Part shown: piece after piece, positions 29,701 to 38,986 of the stretch | Position numbering within the stretch: the stretch's first letter is position 1 | Layout of the letters: every line of letters begins with the position of its first letter | From: Lineus longissimus | Taxonomy: Eukaryota; Nemertea; Pilidiophora; Heteronemertea; Lineidae | Length of the DNA stretch: 64,000 nt | Assembly: GCF_910592395.1 (NCBI RefSeq) | Contig: NC_088312.1 | Location: forward strand, 9,424,001-9,488,000 | Direction: 5' to 3' | Made by a program: the position numbers and the translations under genes | Notes under the pieces: model-generated | The model's input: only the letters and a program-made list of their open reading frames with translations | Databases searched by the model: none | What the model was told of the DNA's origin: nothing

Positions 29701-32392
29701 ACGAGGAGAAAGACATGGAATGCGTTGTCGAGGGTGAGAAGGTCCCAACCATGGCCGTGCAGAGGGGTTACGAGTCCAGCATGCATACGGCTATGGACGT
29801 GTTCAATGAGCAGGTAGGTTTCTATACAGTGGAAGATGACACTCCTAAGACGGGCAAACTGGTCTGAGATGCTGTAACTGATCGTTTTACAGTTAAGTAA
29901 ATGCTGGTTTGTTTGCTTATGCCTCAAGATCACCATATCATTATTTTCAAGTCTGATGCAGGGATCAGGGTTCGCTCCTGGCATACACCTTTTCTTTACA
30001 TGCTAGATAACCCAACAGTTTATGCCAATGTGACTCTACCTGGTTTCACAGTTTCTTCTTTTCTTGTAGGTTGATGATGTTGATAAGCTGCGTGAAGAAC
30101 TGGAGCAGCAACTGGTTGTTTGGTCACACCCTGCATCTGAGAGCTTGGAGCAGGTCAGTAATAGAGCTTCTTGGCATGATTACTCTTCTTGAATGTACCA
30201 GTACGGTTTTGATTATGCGACTGACGGCGTCTGTTGAATCCTTCTTTTCTTCTGCATCAATGCGACCTAAGTCATTATCAGTGTGATCAGCTGTCTGTTA
30301 AATACACCCAAGAAAGTCTATTCTTGCCCCTCAGTAGTGCATCCCGATACAGAGTTGGTGACCAACACACCTTCTGGAAAGAAAGGCATTTTCCTCAAAG
30401 AGGCCAGGTGTTTACGGGAGAGTTCCACTGGCAAAGATCAATAGTGTCAAATTTGGAAGCGTCTATACTGTTACTTATGCATCTTTCTTTCAGCAAAAGC
30501 TAGCTGAGGAAGCCTGGCATCGATACGAGAGTCTCACTGGTAGCCTTGCCCAAGAGTTGTGTGAACAACTGCGGCTGGTGTTAGAACCAACCCAGGCAAC
30601 CAAACTAAGGTGAGTCTGTTTAATCTCAGGTCATCAAAGTGAATACTGTTGCTCCGAGACCAGTATGAACAAGACAATTCTAGGTCTTTCCAAACAACAT
30701 CTCTTTTTCTTGATATGTTGTTAGTGCACAATGATTATGTGGTGTGACTCTAGCTCCATCAATTGTTGAACATGATGCGGAACCTTGAAGCTCTGCAGTT
30801 CCAGTTGTTCAAAGCCTTTAGCTCATTATTGTCCGGGATCTAGGCAATGTTTTTCAGACTAGTGAACCACCCTTTTCTCCATATCTCAGAGGTGATTATC
30901 GCACCGGCAAGAGACTAAACATGCGTAAAGTGATCCCTTACATAGCGAGCCAGTTCAGGAAGGACAAGATCTGGTTGAGACGGACCAAGCCGAGCAAGCG
31001 GCAATACCAGATCATGTTAGCAGTAGATGATTCATCAAGTATGCTGGATAATCACTCTAAACAGGTGAGGAACATTCCTTCACTGATCCAATAGGGACTG
31101 ACAGATAGAAAAATGTGAGCTTGGGCTGTTCTTGTTGACATGACCACAAAGGGATATCTATATATTCTTTAGACAATTACCGGGTTGCCAAGTATTAAGG
31201 TGTTCATGCAGTCTTCGAATGTACACTGGCCTGATCTCAATTCATCTGTCTTTAAATTCTCAATCATTATACTAAAAACACGAAAATCGGTAATTATACA
31301 GCATTCATAAACAATGTATATTTGGTCATTTTCCTGATTCATCTTTCCATTTTCAGCTTGCCTTTGAATCCCTCTCTGTTGTTGCCAATGCGCTGACATT
31401 GCTAGAAGCTGGCGAACTCTCCGTCTGTAGTTTTGGTGAGACCATGGAGCTGTTACATCCATTCCATGAGCCGTTCACGAGTCAGTCAGGTGCTAGGCTG
31501 CTCACCAAGTTCACCTTCGAACAAAAGAAGACCAGGATTGCTCAGGTGGGTGTTCCTTGATTAATCTGAACATGGAGGTATTATTAATAATACCTCCATG
31601 ATCTGAATATGAGAGAGAAGTTTTTAGATTTATCGTAAGGCATATCACAGAGCATAATAGTGATGCATCATGAAATCAGTTTTGACCATTTTCTTAAACA
31701 GCTAAAGGAGATTCTTTTGGGCGGTTCTGTCCAAACTTGTCAAATATGTCTCGTCTTTTGCAGCTTTTGAAGGATGTGACCAAAGTGATGCTGAATGCCC
31801 AGTCAAGCCAGAGTGGAGGTCGCTCCGGTGATGTGTCACAGCTCCTAATGATTGTATCAGATGGCCGCGGCCTGTTTCTCGAGGGGATGGATGTCGTAAA
31901 GAATGCTGTGAGACAAGCGAGACACACAAATATCTTCACCGTCTTCATCATTATTGATAATCCAGAAAACAAGGTGAGTTTGCATCAGTATGTTAAAAGA
32001 GAGTGTAATACTATTATCTGTTGGAGAAAATATTTCTTGGAAGCGGCCCATCTAAATTGTATTGGTTGTTTGATCCTAAAGTGTCTTCAAGTGATTCTTG
32101 TAATATCTTGAGAGAAGAAAACTGTTCTTTAACATCATTCAGTTCAAGTAAAATGGTAAAATGTCATGTGTTTGCCAAATTCTTATGATTGCCTCTTCCA
32201 TTTCAGGATTCCATCCTTGACATAAGAGTGCCGGTCTTCAAGGGTGCGGGCCAGCTTCCAGAGATCAAGTCCTACATGGACCACTTCCCATTTCCGTTCT
32301 ATATTGTACTCCGAGACATCAATGCACTGCCTCATATTCTCAGTGACGCTCTAAGACAATGGTTTGAATTGATTACAGCAGTGGACACATGA
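2584..32392 (+). CDS. MDN1: Midasin (AAA ATPase of 60S ribosome maturation), 3'-terminal 47 exons
   Basis: Midasin (yeast Rea1) is a giant dynein-like AAA+ ATPase that removes assembly factors from pre-60S particles in the nucleolus and nucleoplasm; its C-terminal MIDAS domain binds the UBL domains of Ytm1/WDR12 and Rsa4/NLE1. I joined 47 exons with GT-AG junctions (one GC-AG). They sum to 9786 nt, one continuous frame of 3261 codons plus TGA at 32390-32392. Intron phases agree at every junction, which supports the model strongly. The part seen runs from the middle of AAA6 through the helical linker and a D/E-rich region to the MIDAS domain. The human protein is about 5600 residues, so the N-terminal ~40% (AAA1 to early AAA6) lies outside the window to the left. 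No break or frameshift was seen. Exon coordinates are given block by block in the next entries. Confidence 0.96.
5887..5978. repeat. 46-bp tandem duplication in MDN1 intron
   Basis: Two adjacent copies of a 46-bp unit beginning tcatattcttgatcagcttg start at 5887 and 5933 and appear identical. This suggests a recent replication-slippage duplication. It contains no splice site or coding sequence. Confidence 0.9.
6368..9897 (+). CDS. MDN1: MDN1 exons 6-12: start of the linker after AAA6
   Basis: Exons: 6368-6640, 6893-7110, 7385-7786, 8054-8157, 8629-8762, 9159-9313, 9605-9897. All junctions are GT-AG and phases agree. The first exon begins SEGCAYDTHDVQRMLHSLGF, matching the conserved DVQ/LLHSLGLVG helix that follows the last AAA module. 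The rest is helical and leucine-rich, with low conservation, as expected for the dynein-like linker that transmits ATP-driven movement to the MIDAS tail. The donor of 7385-7786 is taken at the strong gtgagt (7787), which restores the CAG codon with the next exon. A 46-bp tandem duplication sits in the intron at 5887-5978 and a 21-bp minisatellite in the intron at 8895-8978; both stay outside the exons. Confidence 0.92.
8895..8978. repeat. 21-bp minisatellite (4 copies) in MDN1 intron
   Basis: Four imperfect copies of a 21-bp unit (gaagtggtctgaaatggtca plus t as approximate consensus) follow one another, with a decayed fifth copy after them. The unit length is a multiple of 3 but the stretch lies downstream of the donor at 8763, so it is intronic. 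Confidence 0.8.
10129..13219 (+). CDS. MDN1: MDN1 exons 13-19: middle linker
   Basis: Exons: 10129-10412, 10605-10754, 10969-11186, 11346-11670, 11938-12129, 12438-12785, 13065-13219. They encode a helical region with recognisable midasin blocks such as VRYRYIKEE (end of 11346-11670) and IGDIEKELEVRRWAWMLWTG (11938-12129). The latter resembles the conserved RxW motif region of the linker. Several of these exons start and end in phase 0. Between 11670 and 11938 a coding-looking string (frame reading LQEDIDLTAKLERDE near 11782-11831) breaks phase if inserted, so it was left out. Confidence 0.92.
12228..12253. repeat. Short inverted repeat (12-bp arms, 2-nt spacer)
   Basis: atcgatgttcat and its exact reverse complement atgaacatcgat are separated by cc, within the MDN1 intron 12130-12437. 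The flanks hold further partial copies of gttcatccatgatcatg. This is a simple-sequence-like patch with no evident function. Confidence 0.75.
13465..16047 (+). CDS. MDN1: MDN1 exons 20-25: conserved WWFHLYQLL block of the linker
   Basis: Exons: 13465-13723, 13946-14225, 14510-14748, 14851-15041, 15175-15541, 15829-16047. Exon 15175-15541 (CLDMVEWRMKEAASKWWFH..., then PLGEFKTRLDLLFAFHCQLL) is the best conserved part of the midasin linker. Exon 15829-16047 begins GFVKIARWNDVNYWAVKQAT, also diagnostic. Exon 13465-13723 holds a Glu-rich coiled-coil-like helix (WQEEEVARQQMEEEKASLYK). The donor at 16047/16048 (gtatag) was preferred over an earlier gtcaag because it keeps phase 0 into the next exon. 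Confidence 0.94.
16277..25227 (+). CDS. MDN1: MDN1 exons 26-33: distal linker, spanning the large intron
   Basis: Exons: 16277-16471, 16683-16891, 17171-17392, 17952-18030, 23520-23696, 24009-24221, 24502-24783, 25003-25227. Exon 16683-16891 contains the conserved basic-helical string KRKGLADLFKALSDLGLSYR followed by KGL. Exon 17952-18030 is the shortest of this gene (79 nt); its frame joins cleanly on both sides. The 5489-bp intron 18031-23519 is far longer than the other introns visible and contains a gene on the opposite strand. The intron 17393-17951 contains a foldback element. Confidence 0.92.
17471..17893. mobile_element. Foldback (MITE-like) element, copy A, in MDN1 intron
   Basis: The left end reads aacactttcagcgccgaacc and the right end ggttcggcgctgaaggtgtt followed by aa, so the two ends are inverted copies. 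Each end carries the 18-bp palindrome ccacgtagatctacgtgg and the string agctggttat or its complement. The interior holds alternating direct and inverted copies of a gccctgaagatggcgatgg motif (about 17630-17800), so the whole could fold into a multi-stem hairpin. No transposase frame is present. The right end abuts TTAA, the target of piggyBac-type transposases; the left end has gtga instead, perhaps decayed. A related copy lies at 33000-33423. Confidence 0.75.
18791..19796. mobile_element. Possible decayed piggyBac-like element
   Basis: The interval begins TTAACCCTTTGAGAG and ends CTAGAGGGGTTAA, so both ends carry a TTAA next to short, loosely inverted C/T-rich termini, the arrangement of piggyBac-family insertions. 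A minus-strand frame at 18826-19119 (97 codons) has an acidic stretch (SGDELDPN) loosely like N-termini of piggyBac transposases, but no catalytic DDD domain is visible. The terminal repeats match poorly, so this may be coincidence. Confidence 0.25.
19972..20871 (-). CDS. Intronless NHL/beta-propeller-like protein nested in MDN1 intron
   Basis: An open frame of 299 codons on the strand opposite to MDN1. The start is placed at the ATG at 20871 (MASAALVRSD); the frame stays open 33 nt further upstream but without another ATG. The protein shows about six loosely repeated blade-like segments, each with a hydrophobic strand pair around D/N: DVAVMHDDAIAVIDPWCRRI, PIGIEAQQNAVLVADADMVS, GLCFVSNDKLLVANHEENTV and PRAVNVDNSGDVIITQWDGS. 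That pattern matches the NHL repeats of TRIM-NHL proteins, here without RING, B-box or coiled coil. Such domains bind protein or RNA; the actual partner is unknown. No introns and a short leader suggest retroposition or a lineage-expanded single-exon family. Confidence 0.75.
   Translation of the reverse strand: MASAALVRSDSVKLSLISACKLPNLSGEVDYTDGETLPRDVAVMHDDAIAVIDPWCRRISVFEKLSEPIKHYKLMYNFGGQGHAEKFEVSCPIGIEAQQNAVLVADADMVSLIVFGRAGSPLDQIRFNQPPQCISKRGGKIYVGFTDVIKCYKMHQDDAKMSMEEINGTNFNIIPTYIDANENSDVAITDGNRIYLFCNFDSMPYMTPTFCEWSNVQGLCFVSNDKLLVANHEENTVSLIHLTDTAPRELDIKHKITILSEDDGIINPRAVNVDNSGDVIITQWDGSIKLFEKEIIPLN
20915..20922 (-). promoter_or_regulatory. TATA box of the nested NHL-like gene
   Basis: On the minus strand the sequence reads CTCCTCTATAAGAGCTGAGG, a good TATA-box context, ending about 44 nt before the ATG at 20871. 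A start site ~30 nt downstream would give a 5' leader of only about 15-20 nt, which supports the ATG at 20871 as the first in the transcript. Confidence 0.5.
25683..30153 (+). CDS. MDN1: MDN1 exons 34-42: acidic D/E-rich region
   Basis: Exons: 25683-25956, 26414-26556, 26947-27114, 27352-27493, 27823-28373, 28659-28775, 29135-29311, 29604-29813, 30070-30153 (1866 nt, about residues 2349-2970 of the visible part). It starts with the diagnostic GFCLPAEFSDEIGGEGSTKF and ENAIEMSEEFGGK blocks, then KLDERIWG, YDENEADPYYG and RRQPGKTEADRSLGS, all known in animal midasins. The D/E-rich segment is a long flexible tether that lets the MIDAS domain reach the AAA ring. Exon 27823-28373 is the largest (551 nt) and almost wholly acidic, with GQD/GQE-like imperfect repeats. 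The intron after 29311 uses a GC donor (gcaagt). Confidence 0.94.
30494..32392 (+). CDS. MDN1: MDN1 exons 43-47: MIDAS (VWA-like) domain and stop
   Basis: Exons: 30494-30609, 30890-31064, 31357-31545, 31764-31973, 32207-32392 (stop TGA 32390-32392). Exon 30890-31064 encodes RTGKRLNMRKVIPYIASQFR and the MIDAS metal-binding motif DDSSSM (DxSxS). Later parts of the VWA fold are SFGETMELLHPFHE, VSDGRGLFLEG and RQWFELITA near the C-terminus. This domain coordinates a divalent metal and binds UBL domains of assembly factors so that ATP hydrolysis can pull them off pre-60S. It is very strongly conserved, and all MIDAS residues recognisable by eye are present. Confidence 0.97.
31571..31600. repeat. 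Perfect 30-bp palindrome in MDN1 intron
   Basis: catggaggtattatt is followed immediately by its exact reverse complement, with no spacer. It sits in the intron 31546-31763. It could be a footprint or a very short hairpin element; no function is evident. Confidence 0.9.
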
Positions 32393-34532
32393 TTGTAAAG
32401 TGATCAAAAAGGATATTTTGTGTTGTGGACACTCATTGACAGACATTCACTGCTTGCGATAGCCATGGATAGACGATAAAGAAATGAACATTTAGGATAT
32501 TCTGTTCAGTATGTTCGGTGGACATTCATGTAGAGACATTCACAATCACTAACTTCATCAGTTAATTAGGGGCAGTATCCATTGGGCATTTACCTACCTC
32601 TGCCATAGCAATACTGTCTACTTGATCAGAGTTTGTAGTTGATGTACTATAAAATGTAGATGAAAATGTTTTATGAAATGGTCTTTAATTGTGTGATCTT
32701 GGTTGGTGATTTCAGACATGGGATAAGTGCAAAGGTTAGCAATAGATGCACTGGACACAGAAGGCACCAAATTCGAAACAACTTTGAAAGCAACAGGTGT
32801 GATCCTGATTTAATCTGATTTGAGCATCAACTATCAACTGAGAAATTTTCTCAGCAGTCAAACTTAAGACTGTCAAAACCTCAGTAGTCAGGAATGGCAG
32901 TCTTTGATGACCTACTGAACTACAGAAGGCACATGTCATATTAGAATTGAGGTTACTGTTGGGTTAAAGTGTGGAAATATTCCCCTTATAAATAGACCTT
33001 TAACACCTTCAGCACCGAACCACGTCGATCTCCGTGGCCCAAATCCCCCCTCTTTGAGCTGGTTATTGGAGTCTCATGGACTTCATGAAAGAACTACGCC
33101 ATCGCCATCTTCAGGTCAAGGTAGGAACTGAAAAGACCAAACCACTGAATAACAAAATAAAGCTGTTCCGACACCGTGAATTTTTAGGGGGGTCGGGCGG
33201 GGGGGGGGTGGAAAAGGGTGTCTTTTTGGTCATATTTCAACCATAAAGTAAGATGTAAGATATAGAAAAGGAGTGTAGCAAACATAACTCTATTGATTCA
33301 AGAAGACCTTGTCTTGGAGAAGTTACTGCAAAAGACCTTATGCAGCCATCTCTTTTACTTTTCTTCTTCTGGGGTCTGAAAAGGGGGTGTTTGGGGGTGA
33401 AACACTGGCGCTGAAGGTGTTAACGATGCTGAAGTTCAATTTTCGGACTGCTCATACCAAAGCTATGAAGAAGAGCCTCTAAAACTACTGTATGCTAAAG
33501 GCTGACCCTTGAGTTAGATTAATAAAGGTTTGGAACGAAGACTGTGCAGACATCTGACAGACTTTCAAAATGCAAGTGTTCACCTTCCATGACAGGCTCA
33601 GTAATTTAATTGGTAAGATGTTTTTTCCTTCAAGATCATACAAAACAAATATTGGAGCCTGAATAGAGAGAGTGACTGATTGTAAAAAATGTAACAATGA
33701 AATCTTTCCATGATTAAAAGGCGATATCACTAGCATCGGCACTTCATTGTATGCAGAATTTTAACTGTGATACATTTCTATATGTCACAAAGGAAAACTT
33801 GTATTTGTTGAATAATTTACCAAAAAAACATGGTTTTATTCTATATGTTGATTTCTAGTTATGTTTTTACTTAAAGGGGTGCGCCGTTCGTAATTACTTT
33901 GTACTTATGGTCTTGTTAAACAGAAATCCACCAATACACAATGCCGTAGTGCAGTTATTGTGAATAAAAATTTGTTTTCGTATTTGTATATCTGTCTACA
34001 CTATGATAGTGTTGAAATTTATATTTTGTACGTATTTCTGCAATTGGACATTTCTAAATTCAATTACAAATTCAAAATTTTTAACAAACGGCGTAGGCCT
34101 TTAAAGATGTTGACCTACATTTATACACCATTTGTCTGGTGGTTATAACCAGCTGAACAAGCCAAACCAGCCTTCAGGAGTCGATAACCAGCAGGAGGAG
34201 GCAAACGGCCTGGAATTGTTAACCAGGAGGAAGAGGTGTTTCCAACACTTGAGATGCAATGGATGAAGAGCTAGCTAGGTGTCTCAATAGACTGTACCGC
34301 CACATAGGGTGACTTTGAATAGTTGTGTTCAAAGTCGCATTATGTGACTTCAGGTTGTTCTCCAACCAGGGCAAGATGCTCTGACTGAAATGGAAGCTTT
34401 TATTTCACGCTGTCCTAAGAGAATGTGGATTGTTCTCTAACAAGAACACGATGTACTTACTATACAATACACAAATAGCCTCTCCAAGTTGCCCTACTCA
34501 AAACGCTCTTCTCCTCACCATTGACTTCAAAA
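32393..34532. other. MDN1 3' flank and intergenic sequence
   Basis: This probably starts with the MDN1 3' UTR. AATAAA occurs at about 33515-33525 (attaataaagg) and again near 33963, but neither can be proven as the site used. A foldback element occupies 33000-33423. No coding exon was recognised. Confidence 0.6.
33000..33423. mobile_element. Foldback element copy B, flanked by TTAA
   Basis: It starts TTAACACCTTCAGCACCGAA and ends GGCGCTGAAGGTGTTAA, giving inverted termini and a TTAA on each side, consistent with a TTAA target duplication of a piggyBac-type transposase. The first ~150 bp are nearly the same as the start of the element at 17471. The second half is different (G-rich run near 33185-33210), so this copy is rearranged or hybrid. 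No coding capacity was found. Confidence 0.72.
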
Positions 34533-36520
34533 GGTACTGGGTAAAGATCTCACTATTCAGGATGTCTCAAAAACAGAAGGTAGTTCTCTTCAAAGGCTGA
34601 GGTGTCCTGGATGAGGAGCACCTTATTTAGGTAGTCTCAAAGACAGTAGGTTGTTATCTTCAAAGGGTGAGATGTTCTGGATGTGGATCACCTTATTCAG
34701 GTTGTCTCAAAGACAGTAGGTTGTTATCTTCAAAGGGTGAGATGTTCTGGATGTGGAGCACCTTATTTAGGTAGTCTCAAAGACAGTAGGTTGTTATCTT
34801 CAAAGGGTGAGATGTTCTGGATGTGGAGCACCTTATTTAGGTAGTCTCAAAGACAGTAGGTTGTTATCTTCAAAGGGTGAGATGTTCTGGATGTGGACCA
34901 CCTTATTCAGGTTGACTAAAAGACAGTAGGTTGTTATCTTCAAAGGCTGAGATGTTCTGGATGTGGAGCACCTTATTCAGGTTGACTAAAAGACAGTAGG
35001 TTGTTCTCTTCAAAGGGTGAGATGTCCTGGATGGGGAGCTCCCTATTCAGGGTGTCTCAGGACAGTAGGTTGTTCTCTTCAAAGGGTGAGGTGTACTGGA
35101 TGAGGAGCTCCCTATTCAGGTTGTCTCAAAGACAGTAGGTTGTTCTCTTCAAAGGGTGAGACGTACTGGATGAGGAGCTCCCTATTCAGGTTGTCTCAAA
35201 GACAGTAGGTTGTTCTCTTCAAAGAATGAGATGTACTGGACTTGGAGCTCCCTGTTCAGGTTGTCTCAAAGACAGTAGGTTGTTCTCTTCAAAGGGTGAG
35301 ATGTACTGGATGAGAAGCTCCCTATTCAGGTTGTCTCAAAGACAGTAGGTTGTTCTCTTCAAAGAATGAGATGTACTGGACTTGGAGCTCCCTGTTCAGG
35401 TTGTCTCAAAGACAGTAGGATGTTCTCTTCAAAGGATGAGATGTACTGGATGAGAAGCTCCCTGTTCAGGTTGTCTCAAAGACAGTAGGTTCTTCTCTTC
35501 AAAGGGTGAGACATACTGGATGAGGAGCTCCCTATTCAGGTTGTCTCAAAGACAGTAGGTTGTTCTTTTCAAAAGGTGAGACGTACTGGGTGAGGAGCTC
35601 CCTATTCAGGTTGTCTTAAAGACAGTAGGTTCTTCTCTTCAAAGGCTGAGATGTCCTGGATGAGGAGCTCCCTATTCAGGTTGTCTCAAAGATAATTGGT
35701 TGTTCTCTTCAAAGGGTGAGATGTCCTGGATGAGGAGCTCCCTATTCAGGTTGTCTCAAAGACAGTAGGTTGTTCTCTTCAAAGGTTGAGATGTCCTGGA
35801 TGAGGAGCTCCCTATTCAGGTTGTCTCAAAGACAGTAGGTTGTTCTCTTCAAAGGGTGAGATGTACTGGATGAGGAGCTCCCTATTCAGGTTGTCTCAAA
35901 GATAGTAGGTTGTTCCCTTCAAAGGGTGAGATGTCCTGGATGAGGAGCTCCCTATTCAGGTTGTCTCAAAGACAGTAGGTTGTTCTTTTCAAAGGCTGAG
36001 ATGTCCTGGATGAGGAGCTCCCTATTCAGGTTGTCTCAAAGACAGTAATTTGTTTTCTTCAAGGGGTGAGATGTACTGGATGAGGAGCTCCCTATTCAGG
36101 ATATCTCAAAGACAGTAGGTTGTTCTCTTCAAAGGGTTAGATGTTTTGGATGAGGAGCTCCCTATTCATGTTGTCTGAAAGACAGTAGGTTGTTCTCTTC
36201 AAAGGATGTGATGTACTGGACAAGAAGCTCATTATCCAGGTTGTCTCAAAGACAGAAGGTTTTCTCTAAATGCTGAAATGTTCTGGATGAGGAGCTCTCT
36301 ATTCAGGGTGTCTCAAAGACAGTTGGTTTTTCTCTTCAAAGGGTGAGATGTACCGGACGAGGAGCTCCCTTTTCAGGGTGTCTCAAAAACAGTAGGTTGT
36401 TCTCTTCAAAGGCTGACATGTACTGGACGAGGAGCTCACTATCCAGGCTGTTTCACAGACAGTAGGTTGTTCTCTTTAGGGGAGGGGGTCCGGCGAGATG
36501 TCCTGGATGAGGGACATCTC
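34533..36520. repeat. 70-bp minisatellite, about 27 copies
   Basis: Adjacent units are spaced exactly 70 bp over long stretches (for example gacagtaggt at 35131 and 35201). The core reads caaagacagtaggttgttct, then cttcaaagggtgagatgta, ctggatgaggagctccctat and tcaggttgtct. Units at the left (34640-35000) form one subtype (ttgttatctt, ggagcacctta); units from about 35020 form another carrying ggagctcc. Some edge units are shortened. The unit is not a multiple of 3 and holds no long open frame, so it is not a coding repeat. Stray copies recur near 47110-47360. Confidence 0.95.
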
Positions 36521-36582
36521 CGCCCATTTTAGACGTGCGTTGTCTGTAAATCTTAGCAATGTCAATGTACAGTTAGGGTCAA

Positions 36583-37570
36583 GATGAATATATTTGAATC
36601 TCCCTCCTTCCAACTTTTCTTGGCCCTTGCTTGTTGAATATGGAGGCCTTATTTCTTAGCCTCAGTTTGAGTTGTCAGCTAAAAAGAAAATGTCGGATAC
36701 CATTGGAAAACGTGAACTTCTGTCCCGAATTTTTGATAACATGCCTTTATTCTGGTAAGATAATTCATGAAATTCACTTATTCGATATAGTGTGAAGTAA
36801 AAGTACACGCGGGCTCAATCTGGCTGCTTGTAATAGGCCTTTAGACGACTCTTTGTGGCATATATGTATGTATTTTTAGGGCGATGTGGATGTAAAGTAG
36901 AACCTCCCTTACCGGACACCTCTCTATTAAGGACACTAGGTTTGGTCCCAAATTGGTTGTTTTCATTCAATTTGACCTCTCTTATCAGGACACCACTAAA
37001 TTAAGGACAGTCAGTCCCGAGGGTGTCCTTAATAGAGAGGTTCTACTGTATATATATATATATACATGTTATTTACGAATGGTTTTCCTGTAATTGGGTT
37101 TTGTTCTGTGAAGTTTAAGATAGCAAAAGTAGACATTGTAAGGTTACACATCCAAAAGATGTGTCGACCTTTTTTCGGGGGGACAATAGGCAGGTTTCGC
37201 AAGACTTACGAGACGACGAAGTACGAAGTTTGTAAATGTAATTTATCGACGTACTTGTGTATATATATATATTTTAATTTCCCCGATATCTTCCATAAGA
37301 CTAAACAACGATTTACGGCTGTGGCCATTACCCCATAATTGAATTAGCACAGGACTTGGTGGCACCACAGTCTTTCGTGCTTCGTGTTCCTATGTTTTCG
37401 AAACCTGCCTTATGTCGATTAACCCGCACGGATGGAATGAGTTGCCCCTATCCACTGTTATATAAATTTATAACTTCATTTTCCAAAGGTGAAATCGTTG
37501 GAGCAATTGAAAACATGTAGTGAACCAGCCCAGCTGACTGAAGTTTGTGCCACCACGACTATAAAGGGAT
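36583..37570. repeat. Duplicated gene-like unit, copy 1
   Basis: 36583-36850 and 37420-37570 match 38069-38310 and 38445-38590 closely (shared strings such as tttgaatctccctccttcca and gaaatcgttggagcaat/gttg). An ATG at 36690 opens a 22-codon frame (MSDTIGKREL...) that stops at TAA. Between the two matching parts this copy has about 470 bp more than copy 2, including a MITE at 36896-37047. It is likely a decayed duplicate. Confidence 0.75.
36896..37047. mobile_element. MITE with pogo/Tigger-like inverted termini
   Basis: The left end agtagaacctccctta and the right end (reverse complement agtagaacctctctattaag) are inverted copies, and cctctctattaaggacac recurs inside. Termini of this type (cagtagaacctctctattaa) are known from pogo/Tigger-like Tc1/mariner elements, which insert at TA; a TA-rich run follows the right end. 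At about 150 bp it is non-autonomous. Confidence 0.75.
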
Positions 37571-38068
37571 TTTTATGTTTTTATGCATAGTATGTCAAAG
37601 TGTTTGTGGTTTCGATAGTCATATATCCTTGAACTGTCAGTGAGTTCATAGTTGCTATAGCCATGTGCCTTAATCATGTTAATGGTTCATTTTTTTTTAT
37701 AGCCATGCACATTGATCTGCTAATTGATGCACGTCGAAACGAATGGTGCACTGTATTCCTACGGGAGAAAAAACTGTAGTTTTATAGACTACCCTCTTTT
37801 TGTGTCCTCAAATCATAAAAAAAGATAATATTATTGCGGGTATTGTATTCATACAGGAAATTGACTATGCCTTAAAACACGTGGTTCACTGCCGCTTTAG
37901 AACTCTCTACTGTCGGTAACGCCCATTCTAGGCCTATGACGATTATAAACAATGGATTAAGAGAATTAATCCATTGTTGCCCGCATATGTCAATGTTATC
38001 AAATGTTCACTTGCAAGGTCGTTAGTGTTTCCGCGGTGATCGCGCTTCTGAGACTTGTCAAAGGGCCT

Positions 38069-38986
38069 AACATATTTGAATCTCCCTCCTTCCAACTTTT
38101 CTAGGCCCTTGCTTGCTGAATATGGAGGCCCTTATGTTCTTAGCCTCGGTTTGAATTGTCAGAAAAGAAAATGTCGGATACCTTGCTGGAAAACGTGGAC
38201 TTCTCTCCCGAAATGTTGATAATATGCCTTTATTCTGGAAGGATAATACATGAAATTCCCTTTTTCGATAGAGTGTGAAGTAAAAGTACACGTGTGCTCA
38301 ATCTGGCTTCTTGTAATAAACCTTTTGACCACTATTGGTGACATTTATGGATAAATTTCAGTACTGCTCGAGTTGACGTCGGGAACTTTAGAAATTTTTC
38401 TGAGAAGCCTATTCCTGTGTGCATGGAAGTATACATATTATTCACGGCACGGATGAAATGAGTTGCGCCTTTCCAATGAGTTTTAGATTTCTAACTTCAT
38501 TTTCCAGATGAAATCGTTGGAGCAGTTGAAAACATGGAGTGAACTAGCACAGCTGTGACTGAAGTCTTTGCCGCCACGACCAAATAGGAATCATTATGCC
38601 GGTATGTGAACGTGTTATTGGTTTCGATATTGATCTGCAATTTGGTCATTTATTTGAAAGACATTCCACTTGATATTTCAATATCTGTAGTGGTTTATTA
38701 ACTGAATAAATCACCCCTTTGATGAAAATAAAAAAAGATCTGTCGAAAAGATTCTTGTTTTCTATAGCCATGCATCTGATTTGTCAATCTCTGATTGCTT
38801 CCATGTCAACACTTAAAAACATTTTTCTTTCTTTTCAGCATCTCACGAAATCGTCCAGTCTCTCCATCCACGTCCACGTCTCTCCATCCATTCGATACCA
38901 CAGCCTTGAAGTCTCTCACTCTTCATCTCCGCTTTCTTACAAACCTTATTCCCTCTGTATATATTTGAATGAGCAACATGAATAAA
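38069..38986 (+). other. Duplicated gene-like unit, copy 2, with poly(A) signal
   Basis: This is the copy of 36583-37570 and looks more intact. An ATG at 38171 opens a 35-codon frame (MSDTLLENVDFSPEMLII...) ending at 38278. A pyrimidine tract plus ag before 38511 and another (tttcttttcag) ending near 38839 could be acceptors, and AATAAA stands at 38981-38986. This could be a short-peptide or long non-coding RNA gene on the plus strand. No known protein is recognised, and exon boundaries are guesses. Confidence 0.35.
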
